A stretch of DNA of 64,000 bases from an uncultured Planctomycetota bacterium (GTDB lineage: Bacteria > Planctomycetota > Planctomycetia > Gemmatales > HRBIN36), in the NCBI GenBank assembly GCA_937944855.1, contig CALFAY010000021.1, positions 62,001-126,000 of the forward strand, written 5' to 3'. Position numbers and translations under genes: made by a program. Within the stretch, counting starts at the first letter, position 1, and the number at the start of each line of letters is the position of its first letter. The notes under the pieces were generated by a model. That model was not told where the DNA came from. It did not search any database and was given only the letters and a program-made list of their open reading frames with translations. Positions 19,580 through 32,534 of this stretch are shown here, piece after piece.

Positions 19580-21882
19580 ATCCGCCGCTGATAGACGATC
19601 CACTCGATCACGAGCACGACCAGGGCAGCCAGCACGAACCAGGGCCACAGTTCCCGTCGCCGTCGCATCGGCTGCTCCTCGCCGGAGACGACTTCCTCGC
19701 CGATCTGAAGCTCCCGCCGCGGTTCGATCATGCTCTCCTGGGAATCGAACAAGTTGACCGCGAACAGGTAGGTTTGCCCTGCTGCCCAGCTGGCTTCATA
19801 AAGGCCGACGTAATCCGTGTCGCCGAAGGCGAGTTCGCGGCCGGGGATGCTCTGAATCTCGACCGCCGCGTCGCCTGCCGGGTCGAGGCGACGCACCTCG
19901 ACGCTGCGCACCGGCACTTCGAGTTCCAGGGCCTTCGGTTCGCCGGGACGTGTGGAGTCCTCGTACTCCTTGTAGCGCCCCAACTGGAGAACGACGTTGT
20001 CAAAAAATAGAGGAAAAGTCCCGGCCGGCTGACGCGGCCAGTTGGTGTTCCAGATGTTCTTGACGCCCTGCTCCTCAACCACCAGGGGAAAAGTCATGAC
20101 CAGATCGGTGTACCGGCCCCGGCCCAACGCCCACAGCACCGGTTCCTTCTGCGTCTCGATCAGGGCTGAGGACCGCGGCGGCAGCACGTCCGGCGGCAAG
20201 GCCCGGCCCTGATTGATGCTCATGCCCTGAAGCGTTTCGATGCCACGCATGAGAGGATGGGAGATCAGAAACTCCTTGACGTACAAGTCTTCCATCGGCT
20301 GCATCTTCGACCACAGTTCGTTGCCCAGCGGCGGAAGAGGAGGAACCTGGCCGATAAACAGCGTGTTGGCGTAAGGCATCGTCTCCATGCTCGGGGGTGC
20401 GCAGCGGTCGAAAATGACGAGATCGAATTGCTCCGTCTGCGTGCTGAGGCGATAGACCGGGTCGCTGGGGATGGCGGACGGCTCCAGGGAGGTGACCACG
20501 GCCCGTTGCTGCCGGACCACGGCCCGAAGAGCGGCGTCAAGAATGTCGTTGGCTGTGCCGATGCGGAGGATGCGGGCACGCCGGATCGGAGTGATTGCCA
20601 GCCAGGCCGTGTCGTCCACCGAAAAGACGTCCTCCCAGGCCCTGCCAGTCTTCCGGTCCAGGAGGCTGACGCGGACATGGCCCTGACCGGGATCCTTGAA
20701 TGTGAAGACGAGGAACGGCTGCGGCGTGGCCAGGCCCGGCGTCTCCTCGCGGCGAACTTTGCCCTCTGTCCCGACTGTCGTTTCCCGGACCTGGCGCGGT
20801 GCCAGATTGAAGGGTTCGATCCGCACGTCCTGGCGTCCCAGGCGATTGAAAACTTCCAGTCGCACTGCCAGGCGATCCCGGATAGGCTCATCCCCGAAGT
20901 TGGCCACCTGAAGCGTCAGTTGGAACTGGTCAGGTTCCTCCTCGGAGCGTGTCAGGCCGAGCCGGACGATCCCCACATTGTCGGCGGAGGAACCGACGAC
21001 CTCCAGACGCGGACGAATGTTGCCGAGCCGGAAATCCGGCAACTCGCGGAATCGGCCGTCGGTGAAGATATGCACCTGGGTGGCGAGCCCTTCCGGGCGT
21101 TCCGTGGCCCGAAAAGCGGTCATGCCGTCATCGGCCTGTGGCAAGGTGAAATCGACGCCGGACCGCACCGGATTGGCCTGTCCCTCCGCCAGGGCCAGAG
21201 CCGCTTCCAGGTCCGTCCGCCGGTGCGTCGGCCCGATCCCCTCGATGGCCGCGTGCAGGTCGCGCTTGTTGTTCGTGTACGACTGCACGGTGCGGGCCTC
21301 GTCGTTGAAGGCAATTACCATCGCCTGATCGCTCGGGTCCAACTGATCCACCAACCGATGGGCACGACGCTTGGCCTCTTCCAGGCGCGTCCGCCCCTGG
21401 TCCTGCGCCTCCCCAGCGTCCGTGCTCGACATGCTGGCCGAGTTGTCAATCATCAAAATGATGTGCCGACCTCGGGCTTCGCTGTTGTAGGTCGGGTCCG
21501 CCAAGGCGTAGCCCAGACCGACCAGAAACAACAGTTGCAGGATCAACAGCAGGTTCCGCCGCAACCACTGGAAGAAACTGTTGACGTGGAGGTCCTCGAT
21601 GCTCTTTTTCCACAGGAAAGTGCTCGGGACGTGCATCGCCCGCCGCTTCAGCTTCAGGAAGTACAGGAGGATCAACAGCAGCGGAATGAGCGGGAAGACG
21701 TACCACCACACCAGGGGCAACGGCGTCGGAAACGTGATGCTCCAGTTCTCCTCCAGCCACGGTCCGAGAAAAGTCAACGAGGCCGCCAGCAACAACGCCA
21801 GCAGCAGGACCGCCAGCAGTCCCAGGGCGAACCACGAGCTGAGCAGGATCGTCAGATAAGGTATGTTCCTTAGGTCGCGCAT
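19570..21882 (-). CDS. BatA-like von Willebrand membrane protein
   Basis: A 770-aa protein with hydrophobic segments at about 10-40, 57-77 and 110-128, then a vWA domain with the metal site DNSAS (146-150), a long middle with CARDB-like beta segments, and a final membrane helix near 745-763 followed by a basic tail. Aerotolerance-type BatA proteins share this scheme, although this one has an extra N-terminal helix. Most of it should be periplasmic. The start at 21882 is 6 bases after the DUF58 stop. It is the last gene of a minus-strand unit with MoxR and DUF58, its probable activation partners. Confidence 0.88.
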   Translation of the reverse strand: MRDLRNIPYLTILLSSWFALGLLAVLLLALLLAASLTFLGPWLEENWSITFPTPLPLVWWYVFPLIPLLLILLYFLKLKRRAMHVPSTFLWKKSIEDLHVNSFFQWLRRNLLLILQLLFLVGLGYALADPTYNSEARGRHIILMIDNSASMSSTDAGEAQDQGRTRLEEAKRRAHRLVDQLDPSDQAMVIAFNDEARTVQSYTNNKRDLHAAIEGIGPTHRRTDLEAALALAEGQANPVRSGVDFTLPQADDGMTAFRATERPEGLATQVHIFTDGRFRELPDFRLGNIRPRLEVVGSSADNVGIVRLGLTRSEEEPDQFQLTLQVANFGDEPIRDRLAVRLEVFNRLGRQDVRIEPFNLAPRQVRETTVGTEGKVRREETPGLATPQPFLVFTFKDPGQGHVRVSLLDRKTGRAWEDVFSVDDTAWLAITPIRRARILRIGTANDILDAALRAVVRQQRAVVTSLEPSAIPSDPVYRLSTQTEQFDLVIFDRCAPPSMETMPYANTLFIGQVPPLPPLGNELWSKMQPMEDLYVKEFLISHPLMRGIETLQGMSINQGRALPPDVLPPRSSALIETQKEPVLWALGRGRYTDLVMTFPLVVEEQGVKNIWNTNWPRQPAGTFPLFFDNVVLQLGRYKEYEDSTRPGEPKALELEVPVRSVEVRRLDPAGDAAVEIQSIPGRELAFGDTDYVGLYEASWAAGQTYLFAVNLFDSQESMIEPRRELQIGEEVVSGEEQPMRRRRELWPWFVLAALVVLVIEWIVYQRRIYV

Positions 21883-21888
21883 GGCTCA

Positions 21889-22782
21889 TCACCGAACCAG
21901 GCCCCGTTGACGCAGATACGTCAATACCAATTGATCGAACGGCTGCTGGGTGCTGGTGAAGACGTAGCAGATGCCACGGCGATTGCAGTATTCCTGCAAG
22001 GCCGCCCGGAACGCCGCCAGGTTCTGCTTGTAGCGGCGGATCAGGGCGGCACTCACTGTCACTTCTGCCACGTCGTTGTCCTCGATGTCGATGAGGCGGA
22101 GGTCGCCGTTGAGTTCCGGCTCGATCTCTTCCTGCGACAGGATCTGGATCGCATACACGTCCATCTGACGGGCGACAAGGTAGCGGAGCGGTTCCTCGAA
22201 ACCGGCCTTGTCCATGAAATCGGTCAGCAGCACGACGATGCCCCGACCGCTGCTTTTGAGCACAAAATTCTTCATCGCCTTGCTGAGGTTTCCCGCCCCG
22301 GCCGGTTTGATGTCCTGGAGGAAATTCATCATCCGCCAGACGCTGCGCCGTCCCCGCAGGGGCGAAAGTTCCGCGGCGATGTCGGAGTTGAAGACGTACA
22401 ACGCCACCCGGTCGAGGTTGACCAGCCCCACGAAGGCCAGCGCGGCGGCGACCTGCTTGGCGTAGTGCAGTTTGCTCGGCGTCCCGAAGTCCATTGACAC
22501 GCTGTTGTCAATCAGAATGGAGAAGTGCAGGTCTTCCTCTTCCTGGAACAGTTTGATGAAGAGCCGATCCAGGCGGGCGAACAGGTTCCAATCGAGGAAG
22601 CGAAGGTCGTCGCCGACGACGTAGTTCTTGTAATCGGCGAACTCGACGCTGGTGCCCTTGCGTTTGCTGAGGCGGTCGCCCTTGAACCGGCCGGTCAGGA
22701 TCTTCCGCGACACCAGTTCGAGTTGTTCGAGCCGGGCCAGGAACTCGGGCGACAACAGGGATTCCTCGGCGGTGTTGCTCAT
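21889..22782 (-). CDS. DUF58 domain protein (copy 2)
   Basis: A 297-aa protein from the ATG at 22782, preceded by GAGGAATC; an upstream GTG at 22797 overlapping the moxR stop is an alternative. The DUF58 signature VEFADYKNYVVGDDLRFLDW is at 46-65, and a vWA-like metal site DNSVS at 92-96. It lies between MoxR and the BatA-like gene with short gaps. The two DUF58 proteins in the window differ markedly in sequence, so the modules are paralogues rather than recent duplicates. Confidence 0.92.
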   Translation of the reverse strand: MSNTAEESLLSPEFLARLEQLELVSRKILTGRFKGDRLSKRKGTSVEFADYKNYVVGDDLRFLDWNLFARLDRLFIKLFQEEEDLHFSILIDNSVSMDFGTPSKLHYAKQVAAALAFVGLVNLDRVALYVFNSDIAAELSPLRGRRSVWRMMNFLQDIKPAGAGNLSKAMKNFVLKSSGRGIVVLLTDFMDKAGFEEPLRYLVARQMDVYAIQILSQEEIEPELNGDLRLIDIEDNDVAEVTVSAALIRRYKQNLAAFRAALQEYCNRRGICYVFTSTQQPFDQLVLTYLRQRGLVR

Positions 22783-22793
22783 GGAATGATTCC

Positions 22794-23804
<1,011 letters not shown>

Positions 23805-23840
23805 GTGATGTTCTCCCGCTTGTGGGTCAATTTCCCCTGG

Positions 23841-26800
23841 TCATTGGTCCTTGGTCCCTGGTCCCTTTTCACCTTCGATCTGTTCGCGGGCTTTGCGCTT
23901 GGCCCGCATGAGCCGGGCGGCGAAGTCCTCGGGTTCGCCCGACGGCTCGACGGACAGCGACGGCTTCGGAGGCGGTTTGGGCGGCACCTTGGGCTTGCCC
24001 TCGTCGCCGGTTCCGCTCCCCTGCGGCGCGAGGGGAGGGGGCGTCGCTGACTCGGGAGCCTCGAACCGTCGAGAGGCAAGTTCTTTCGGCTGCTCCAGCC
24101 GGGCGGCGACTTCGGCCTTGCGGCTCTTGAGCCGTTCGATGTACTCGACTGATTCGGCGGGCAAGGCAGCCCGGCCCCGCATCCGGCTGTACAGCCGCTG
24201 GAGGCGATCCCAGACGGCTTCCGGATCGACGCTGATCCGGCGGACGGCGACGTCGGCCAGCAACAGGGCAGCGGCCAAGAGCACCACCCAGTACCAGATC
24301 GGCCGCATGTCCCGCGCTGCCGGGCGGTCCCGTGGGAACAGGTCGGCCTGGGCGAGGGTGTTCTCGTCCAGGACTCGCCCGCCGGTCTCCCGAGCGATCT
24401 CCGCCAGCAGGCCTTCGTTGCTTTTGACCGCAGAGAACTCCGTCGAGTAGGGGACGGTGAAAGCGTCCCGAGCGAGGATAAGCGGACGTCCCTTGCCTCT
24501 GGCACCGTCGTCGAGCATACCGCTGACGGTGGCGCTGTACGAGCCGGATCCCTCGGCTTCGACGACGGCTTCATAGATGCCCGCGCCGGCAGGAGCGAGA
24601 TCCAGTGTCCGGCTCTCCTTGCTGCCTGGAGCGCTCAGGATCACTTGCAGCGAGGTCAGCGGGCGTTTGGCCCGGTTTTCCTTGTCGCGGTTGTCGGTCA
24701 AGGTGATGCGGACTTTGCCCTGCTCGTAGCGGGAACTGAGGGCCAGACCGCTTTCATCCACATTCCGCAGCGACCAGTCGAGGACGCGGGACCAGAACTC
24801 GTTGAACACGCCTTCGGCGTCCTTGAGCCAATCTCTCGCCCACCCGAGATTGCCGCCGCGGGCGTCGCTGGTGAATGCCGCCACTCGGCCCAGCCCGTAT
24901 TGCCATTGGGCGAGGATCGGATTGACTTCGTCTCCCGGGACGGGTGAACGCAGCAGGATCTGCACCAACTGCGATTCCTTGGGCTGCGTGCGGACGTAGC
25001 CGTGCAGCGGCGGCAACGGCTTGGTCCATTCGCGCAACGGATCGGCTCTTTCGGGAGTGAGCTTTGGCTCGAATTGCCGGTCGTAAATGAAACTCTGGTT
25101 GATGACGCGGGTTTCCTTGATGTAAATGGCGGGCAGTTCGTTCGGATCATTGACCGGATAATGACGCCCGCCCAGAGGCTGACTGAGCGAGGCCAGAGCC
25201 TGCTGGGCGGCGGGGCCGTGCGTGGTGATTCCCACCGTGGTCAAGGTCACTCGGTCGCGGCGCAGTACGTTGAGAAAAGTCCGGTCCTGAAGCAGCCCAT
25301 GGTCACCGTCGCTGATGAGGATGATGTGCTTAGCCCCGAGGCCCTTGAGCGGGTCGGTCAGCGCTTTGTGAGCCATCCTGAAGGAGGTGTCGAACTCGGG
25401 CATGTCCCCGGGGGCCATCTCCGTGATCCTGCGCAGGATCTTGGAGCGGTTGGGACCGATGGGCTGAAGTTCGACATGCCAGGTGTGCCCGCCCGGGTAC
25501 CCGTAGTAGAGGATGCCGACCTCGTCCTGTGGCGAAAGCTTGTTGACGGCCAGCCTGGCGATCTCCTTCTGCCAGAAGTTGCCCTCAGCCATTTCGCTGG
25601 CGTGCATGATGAGGACGAGGCCGCCTTTGACCTGGACCTTGAGCGTCTTGATGCTGGTGTCCACCGGCAGGGCCTCCTCCAGCGGCTCGCCTTGCCAGCG
25701 ACCGGCTCCGAAGCTGTCGGGTCCGCCGACCATGACGAAACCACAACCCTGGTCTCGGATCGTCTTCCGCACGGCTTCCTGTTTTTCGGCGGGCACCATG
25801 TCGGCGGGGATGTTGAAGAAGAAGATGGCGTCGTAGTTGGCCAAATCGGCGAAGCGGGGATCGTTCTCTCCGGGAATCTGTTCGGGCAGACGGATGTCGA
25901 TCTGGAGGCGTCGGCGGCCTGCCGGCGTGCGAGGAGCGTCCGTTCCCCGCTCGCTCTGGAGGGCTTCCAGCAGCGGCTTCCAGTCTTCAACATCACGGCT
26001 GGGAACGACCAGGAGGACGCGGCGGCCTTCTCCGCGGACGATGACCGGAGCGAAGACTTCGTTGTTATCCGGGCGGTCGCTGGGCAACCCCTCGGGGACG
26101 AAGACGGCCCGATAGCTGAACGAGCCGGCCGGCTGGCCCAACTCCGCCGGCCAACGCAGCGACAGGACGTTGAGTCCCGGATCGAGCGTGACTTTGAGGG
26201 GGACCCGCAGTTCCCGATCGCCGGCCAGGCGCCAGAGGCTGAGCGTGCCGCTGATCCGCTTGTCGCTGTAGTTGCGAAGGATGATGCGGATGGGCAGATC
26301 GCGGTTTTCGACTGCTTCTTTGGGGACGTCGATGCGTTCGGCGACAACCTCGTTGTCGTACTGGTATTTGATCGGGACGACATCGATGGGCACGCCGTTG
26401 AGGCGGGCGGTGCGGGCCTCTTTCAGGGCGTCGCCGCGGTTCTCGTTGCCGTCGGAAATGAGCAGAATACGGCGTCCCGATCCTTCCGGGAAGGAAGCCA
26501 GGGCGAGGCGGATGGCGGCGGCGATGTCGGTCGAAGCCCGATCCGCCGGCTCGGGAATGTTGCGGAGGTCGAGTTCCGACAACTCTGCGGCCGGAAACTC
26601 CAGGCGCGGCCGTTTGCCGAAAGTGATGACGGCGATGCGGTCTCGCCGGTTGGGCCTTTGCCGTGTCGCTTCCCGCAACGCTGCCGCCAACCGCTCGAAC
26701 CGCAGGTCCCGGCGCCCGACTCCGTCAGCCCGCGGCGCGTCTTCCAATTCCTGCGGCATGCTGTAGGAGCGGTCGAGAAGGATGAGCAGGGTTTGGCTGT

Positions 26801-27077
26801 CGTCGTCCTTGTAGGTGCGGATGTCGGCCAGGGCGAGGATCAGAGCGGTAATGACGGCACTGCGGAGAAGCAGCACGATCCAGCACCGCACTTCGCCCAG
26901 AACCCGGAGCGGCTTGTAGCTGAACCAGACCAGCAGCGGAAGGCCGAGCAGCAGGAGTAGCACCCACGGTCGGCCGAAAGCGATTGGCGGCAGGCCGAAC
27001 CAAGCCACGGCCCCGGCGACGGCCGCAAACGCCATCGTTACGATCCCGACGGGTATCAGCCAGCTCGGCCGCAGCAT
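23841..27077 (-). CDS. Large von Willebrand/GATase1-like membrane protein
   Basis: A 1078-aa protein. Three hydrophobic segments open it (about 8-28, 37-53, 66-84), followed by a vWA domain with the metal site DRSYS (102-106) and ISDGNENRGD. A central part near 440-650 has the features of a glutamine-amidotransferase-like domain used for von Willebrand-type interaction (MVGGPDSFGAG, ISDGDHGLL). A membrane helix near 950-970 precedes a Pro/Lys-rich cytoplasmic tail. It lies 36 bases upstream of the MoxR gene, so it probably belongs to the same MoxR-vWA machinery. The last codons and stop fall in a short repeated sequence (ACCAAGGACCAA). Confidence 0.87.
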   Translation of the reverse strand: MLRPSWLIPVGIVTMAFAAVAGAVAWFGLPPIAFGRPWVLLLLLGLPLLVWFSYKPLRVLGEVRCWIVLLLRSAVITALILALADIRTYKDDDSQTLLILLDRSYSMPQELEDAPRADGVGRRDLRFERLAAALREATRQRPNRRDRIAVITFGKRPRLEFPAAELSELDLRNIPEPADRASTDIAAAIRLALASFPEGSGRRILLISDGNENRGDALKEARTARLNGVPIDVVPIKYQYDNEVVAERIDVPKEAVENRDLPIRIILRNYSDKRISGTLSLWRLAGDRELRVPLKVTLDPGLNVLSLRWPAELGQPAGSFSYRAVFVPEGLPSDRPDNNEVFAPVIVRGEGRRVLLVVPSRDVEDWKPLLEALQSERGTDAPRTPAGRRRLQIDIRLPEQIPGENDPRFADLANYDAIFFFNIPADMVPAEKQEAVRKTIRDQGCGFVMVGGPDSFGAGRWQGEPLEEALPVDTSIKTLKVQVKGGLVLIMHASEMAEGNFWQKEIARLAVNKLSPQDEVGILYYGYPGGHTWHVELQPIGPNRSKILRRITEMAPGDMPEFDTSFRMAHKALTDPLKGLGAKHIILISDGDHGLLQDRTFLNVLRRDRVTLTTVGITTHGPAAQQALASLSQPLGGRHYPVNDPNELPAIYIKETRVINQSFIYDRQFEPKLTPERADPLREWTKPLPPLHGYVRTQPKESQLVQILLRSPVPGDEVNPILAQWQYGLGRVAAFTSDARGGNLGWARDWLKDAEGVFNEFWSRVLDWSLRNVDESGLALSSRYEQGKVRITLTDNRDKENRAKRPLTSLQVILSAPGSKESRTLDLAPAGAGIYEAVVEAEGSGSYSATVSGMLDDGARGKGRPLILARDAFTVPYSTEFSAVKSNEGLLAEIARETGGRVLDENTLAQADLFPRDRPAARDMRPIWYWVVLLAAALLLADVAVRRISVDPEAVWDRLQRLYSRMRGRAALPAESVEYIERLKSRKAEVAARLEQPKELASRRFEAPESATPPPLAPQGSGTGDEGKPKVPPKPPPKPSLSVEPSGEPEDFAARLMRAKRKAREQIEGEKGPGTKDQ

Positions 27078-27096
27078 AGAGGACCAGAGGTCGAAT

Positions 27097-28002
27097 TCAC
27101 AATTTTAGCCGTTGGATGCGGTGGTTTTCGGTATCTGCCACGTGAATCCGTCCGAAACTGTCCACCGTAATGCCCCAAGGACTGTGGAACAAGCCCGGCT
27201 CCCGACCGGGTCCGCCCAAGACGCCCCGCGGTTTTCCCTCCGGCGTAAGCCGTTGGACGCGGTGATTGCCGTACTCCACCACATAGAGATCGCCATTGCT
27301 CCCCCAGGCCACGTCGTATGGGTAACGCAGCTTTCCCGGTTCGCTGCCCTCGTCTCCGACGACCCGCACGAAGCGGCCCTGCTGGTCGAAGACTTGAATG
27401 CGATGATTGCACGAGTCGGCAACGTACAACAAGCCATCCTTGCCCAGGCAGATGCCACGGGGACGGGCAAACTGCCCCGGCTCCTGGCCCTGACCGCCCC
27501 AGTGCATCAGATAACGGCCCTGGGCATCGTACTTGCGGATCAGATGCCGATCCTCGCTGAACTCGACGATGTAATAGTTGCCGCTTTCGTCCTGAGCCAC
27601 GTCGCTGACGTAAGCGAACGGTCCCGGACCTTCACCCTCCCGTCCGACGATCTCCTGCACCAGGGTTCCTTCCGGAGTGTAAACCAGGACGCGATTGTAA
27701 TGCGAGTCGGCAACCAGGATCTTGCCTCCCAGCCCGATGCCGACCCCGGACGGCCGACCGTTGACGATGCTCGGCGTACTCCAGCCCCGCAGATACCGGC
27801 CATCCTGGTTGAAAATCTGGATGCGTCCCGTGAAGTCGATGACGACGATCTCTTGCGTCGCGGAATTGAAGGCGACGGCTCGAGGACGAACGAAATGGCC
27901 CTCCTGCCGTCCGTGGCTTCCCCAGACGGCATCGGCGCTGCCGCTGACGCTGCCGCAACCACTCGACGCCAAGACTGCCAGTGCCATGCCAAGCCAACGC
28001 AT
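27097..28002 (-). CDS. NHL-repeat beta-propeller lipoprotein
   Basis: A 301-aa protein with the start at 28002. A lipoprotein signal ends at LASSGC (residues 11-16), so the mature protein should be lipid-anchored outside the cytoplasm. The remainder is about six NHL repeats with units such as FARPRGICLGKDGLLYVADSC, where PRGI/PYDV and VADS/V.E motifs recur, folding into a beta-propeller. Such proteins bind partners or sense ligands; the function is unknown. It sits 19 bases upstream of the large vWA protein and 23 bases downstream of mqnD. The reading frame is open upstream, but that section overlaps mqnD antisense. Confidence 0.88.
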   Translation of the reverse strand: MRWLGMALAVLASSGCGSVSGSADAVWGSHGRQEGHFVRPRAVAFNSATQEIVVIDFTGRIQIFNQDGRYLRGWSTPSIVNGRPSGVGIGLGGKILVADSHYNRVLVYTPEGTLVQEIVGREGEGPGPFAYVSDVAQDESGNYYIVEFSEDRHLIRKYDAQGRYLMHWGGQGQEPGQFARPRGICLGKDGLLYVADSCNHRIQVFDQQGRFVRVVGDEGSEPGKLRYPYDVAWGSNGDLYVVEYGNHRVQRLTPEGKPRGVLGGPGREPGLFHSPWGITVDSFGRIHVADTENHRIQRLKL

Positions 28003-28025
28003 GTTCTCTCCGCCGTCCCCCAGAT

Positions 28026-28889
28026 TCAATCGGCGAATTCCACATTGGCCGGCTCGGGGATGACACCCGCCCGATGTCCTTCGGCCAGCAGACGCCGCAC
28101 CGCTTCCCGGCCCCGCGGGCCGTAGTCGAGCGTCCAGTCGTTGACATACATGCCGACGAATCGATCCGCGAGACTGCGATCCAGGTCCCGGCCGTACTGC
28201 AAAGCGTAGTCCAGGGCTTCTGCCCGATGGTCCAGGGCGTAACGGATGCTCTCCCGCAGCAGGCGGCTGACCTGGCTGATTACGGCGCTTCCCAGATCGC
28301 GGCGGACGACGTTTCCGCCCAGCGGAAGCGGCAGCCCAGTCTTCCCCTGCCACCAGACACCAAGATCGACCATCAGATGCAATCCGTGATTGTGGAAGGT
28401 CAATTGCCCCTCGTGAATGATCAGACCGGCGTCGCAATGTCCGGCAGCGGTCGCCGGGAGAATCTGATCGAAGGGCATGACGACGACCCGAGGCGCCGCC
28501 GAATCTGTGAGCAGACCGGCGTCGTGGAGCAGCAACTGCAAGGTCAGAAACGCTGTGGTGAGCTTGCCGGGAACGGCGATGGTTTTGCCGGCCAGGTCGG
28601 CGACGGCCGTCGGCTCCCGGCCCACGATCATCGGTCCGTAGCGGTCGCCCATGCTGCACCCGCTGGGCAACAGAGCGTACTTGTCGAGCAAGTAGGCGTA
28701 GGCGTGGATGCTGACCGCCGACACTTCGAGTTCGCCCCGCAAGGCCCGCTGATTGAGCGTTTCGATGTCCTGAAGTTCGTGGCGGAAGGTCAGATTGCCC
28801 GTGTCCAGCTTGTCATGGGTCAGGGCGTAGAACATGAACGCATCGTCGGGATCGGGGCTGTGACCGACGCGGATGACCAGTTTGTCCAT
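28026..28889 (-). CDS. mqnD: 1,4-dihydroxy-6-naphthoate synthase
   Basis: An enzyme of the futalosine menaquinone pathway that converts cyclic dehypoxanthinyl futalosine to 1,4-dihydroxy-6-naphthoate. 287 aa, normal length. Recognisable MqnD features: VGHSPDPDDAFMFYAL near the N-terminus, VSIHAYAYL, LPSGCSMGDRYGP and LIIHEGQLTF, forming a periplasmic-binding-protein-like fold with the catalytic His. No other menaquinone gene is in the window. It is followed by the NHL lipoprotein in the same direction. Confidence 0.93.
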   Translation of the reverse strand: MDKLVIRVGHSPDPDDAFMFYALTHDKLDTGNLTFRHELQDIETLNQRALRGELEVSAVSIHAYAYLLDKYALLPSGCSMGDRYGPMIVGREPTAVADLAGKTIAVPGKLTTAFLTLQLLLHDAGLLTDSAAPRVVVMPFDQILPATAAGHCDAGLIIHEGQLTFHNHGLHLMVDLGVWWQGKTGLPLPLGGNVVRRDLGSAVISQVSRLLRESIRYALDHRAEALDYALQYGRDLDRSLADRFVGMYVNDWTLDYGPRGREAVRRLLAEGHRAGVIPEPANVEFAD

Positions 28890-28970
28890 GCCTCCTCCAG
28901 AATCGTTGCCGTCGGTACGTAAAACGGGAACCGCAAGGACTGCCGCTGATTAACAGGTTGACTGCGAAAG

Positions 28971-29600
28971 TCAGCCGGTGCGGACGCAGGCTCGGCGTTC
29001 CCGGGCCACAGCCGAGCCGCTTCGGAGGGCCTCGACCAGATCGCGGACATCCCGGATCGCCTGAGGAAATTCCGTGTAACAGCAACCCACCGTTTCTTCC
29101 CGATGGGCGTCGCTGGAGCCGACGCCGCTCCAGTTTCGCCCAGTGCGAAGAGAATCAGCCATGCGACGACAGAATTCGTCCATGTTGCTGCTCATGACTT
29201 CGAGGCCGTCCAGATCCGGCTGAACCTCCTGAACGATGACGTCGAATGGCTGGTCCCAGCGGAAGGGATGAGCGGCCACCACGGCCCCGCCTTGGCGATG
29301 GACTTCCTCGCATAATTCCCGGACGCCGATTCCCCTCGGCACACGGAACGGATCGGTAACGCCGTAGGCCAGAAAGTGTCCCTCGGCACAACTGACCTCA
29401 ATGCCGGAAAACACGCGCATGTCGGGGGCATACGCTTGAAGTTCGTCCACTTCTTCCGGAGTCCACAGCCAGTCGTGCTCGGTGATGACGACACCGCTTA
29501 ATCCCAAAACTCGGGCACGTCGCAGGAGTGCAACAGGATCGATCGCGCTGTCGGGAGAATGGCGATTAGTGTGGATGTGCAGATCGAACGTCGTGGGCAT
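28971..29600 (-). CDS. PHP-domain phosphoesterase-like protein
   Basis: A 209-aa PHP protein. Metal-binding motifs: DLHIHTNRHSPDS near the N-terminus, ITEHD, FSGIEVS, AAHPFRWD and GSSDAHR. These match trimeric-metal PHP phosphoesterases of the TrpH/YciV type, which act on nucleotides or nucleic acid ends. It is 81 bases upstream of mqnD on the same strand and may be the first gene of the 29600-19570 run. Substrate unknown. Confidence 0.9.
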   Translation of the reverse strand: MPTTFDLHIHTNRHSPDSAIDPVALLRRARVLGLSGVVITEHDWLWTPEEVDELQAYAPDMRVFSGIEVSCAEGHFLAYGVTDPFRVPRGIGVRELCEEVHRQGGAVVAAHPFRWDQPFDVIVQEVQPDLDGLEVMSSNMDEFCRRMADSLRTGRNWSGVGSSDAHREETVGCCYTEFPQAIRDVRDLVEALRSGSAVARERRACVRTG

Positions 29601-30461
29601 GAACGCAGGTCCTCTTCTCCTTCATCTCCCCTCACCCGCCGTGAGCGAGAGCGTTTGGGGTTTTCTACGTCAGCGGGACGGATGTGCCAGAGGGGCATGC
29701 CGTGGTCCGATGCTTCGCGTTCGCCCTGCCCAGCGGTCCGATGTCCTCCGGTCGCCACGTCTCAATGCTCCCGTGAACGATCCGCGGACCATGCGGGGAT
29801 ATGGCCTCGCCGTCAGCGGGACCCTGAATCGGATACCGGACGAGCCGACCTGATCCAGCGGGATCTTATCCTCCCAAATTTGCTAGCAGCGCGCCTGACA
29901 AATGAAACCGCCGGAAAACCTCTCTTGACACGGCACCGGAGGCTTTGCGTATGCTATGGGGTTAAGGCTTGCGGAGGGCAGGCCGATGCGTCGCCAGACC
30001 AGTGCCGGGGAAGATCACTTCCCGCAAGTTCTGGTCGCGGCAGCAGACTGAATGGAGAGGGCGGTGTGCATCCAGGGAAGGATCCCCGCAGGGCCAGGGC
30101 GACTCGGCTCTGATTTGACCTGGCCGGGCGTGGTGGTTAGGATGACCAATGACACAAGGAACACCTGCAGATGAACAAGCAGTCCCTGACTGCACAGCAA
30201 ATGCCCGAGCTGGGCGGGTCGGGGAGTTCCCCCTGGTCTGACACATTATCCTGGCATCACCATCTGGCGGTCCCAGAGGAGCCGGTACCGCGGCACACCA
30301 CCCGCGGTTCCGGGTTGCCGGGGAAGCAGCACAGCCTCACGCTTCCCGATTGACCGCACGGTACCTTTGACAAGTTCCACTACGAAGCCGACCGTGGCCG
30401 GAAGCGACGACGGCGGCCCCACCAGCCGCCTGCCGCGTCCCGGCCCGAGGGGAGGGAAATC
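29601..30461. other. Long intergenic region upstream of prkA
   Basis: About 860 bases with no convincing gene. Frames here lack family motifs and have Arg/Ser/Pro-rich shadow composition. A good sigma-70-like promoter lies at 30115-30143. A 60-codon ORF (30171-30353) follows it with AAGGA ten bases before its ATG but no recognised motif. The region probably carries the promoter and leader of the prkA operon and the promoter of the divergent PHP gene. Confidence 0.5.
30115..30143 (+). promoter_or_regulatory. Sigma-70-type promoter candidate upstream of prkA
   Basis: TTGACC (30115-30120), 17 bases, TAGGAT (30138-30143). It would give a leader of about 310 bases before prkA, or serve the small ORF at 30171. 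Sequence prediction only. Confidence 0.45.
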
Positions 30462-32507
<2,046 letters not shown>

Positions 32508-32534
32508 TGCTGCGGAACACGGAACGAGGCGGCC

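Noticed and set aside
20257-21873. Plus-strand open frame of 538 codons
   Set aside because: Antisense to the BatA-like gene, with Arg/Gln/Asp-rich shadow composition and no ribosome site.
25002-26960. Plus-strand open frame of 652 codons
   Set aside because: Antisense to the 1078-aa vWA protein, whose own motifs are clear.
29925-29955. TTGACA followed by TATGCT as a promoter
   Set aside because: The spacing is 19 bases, and no gene starts close downstream; kept only as a note in the gap description.
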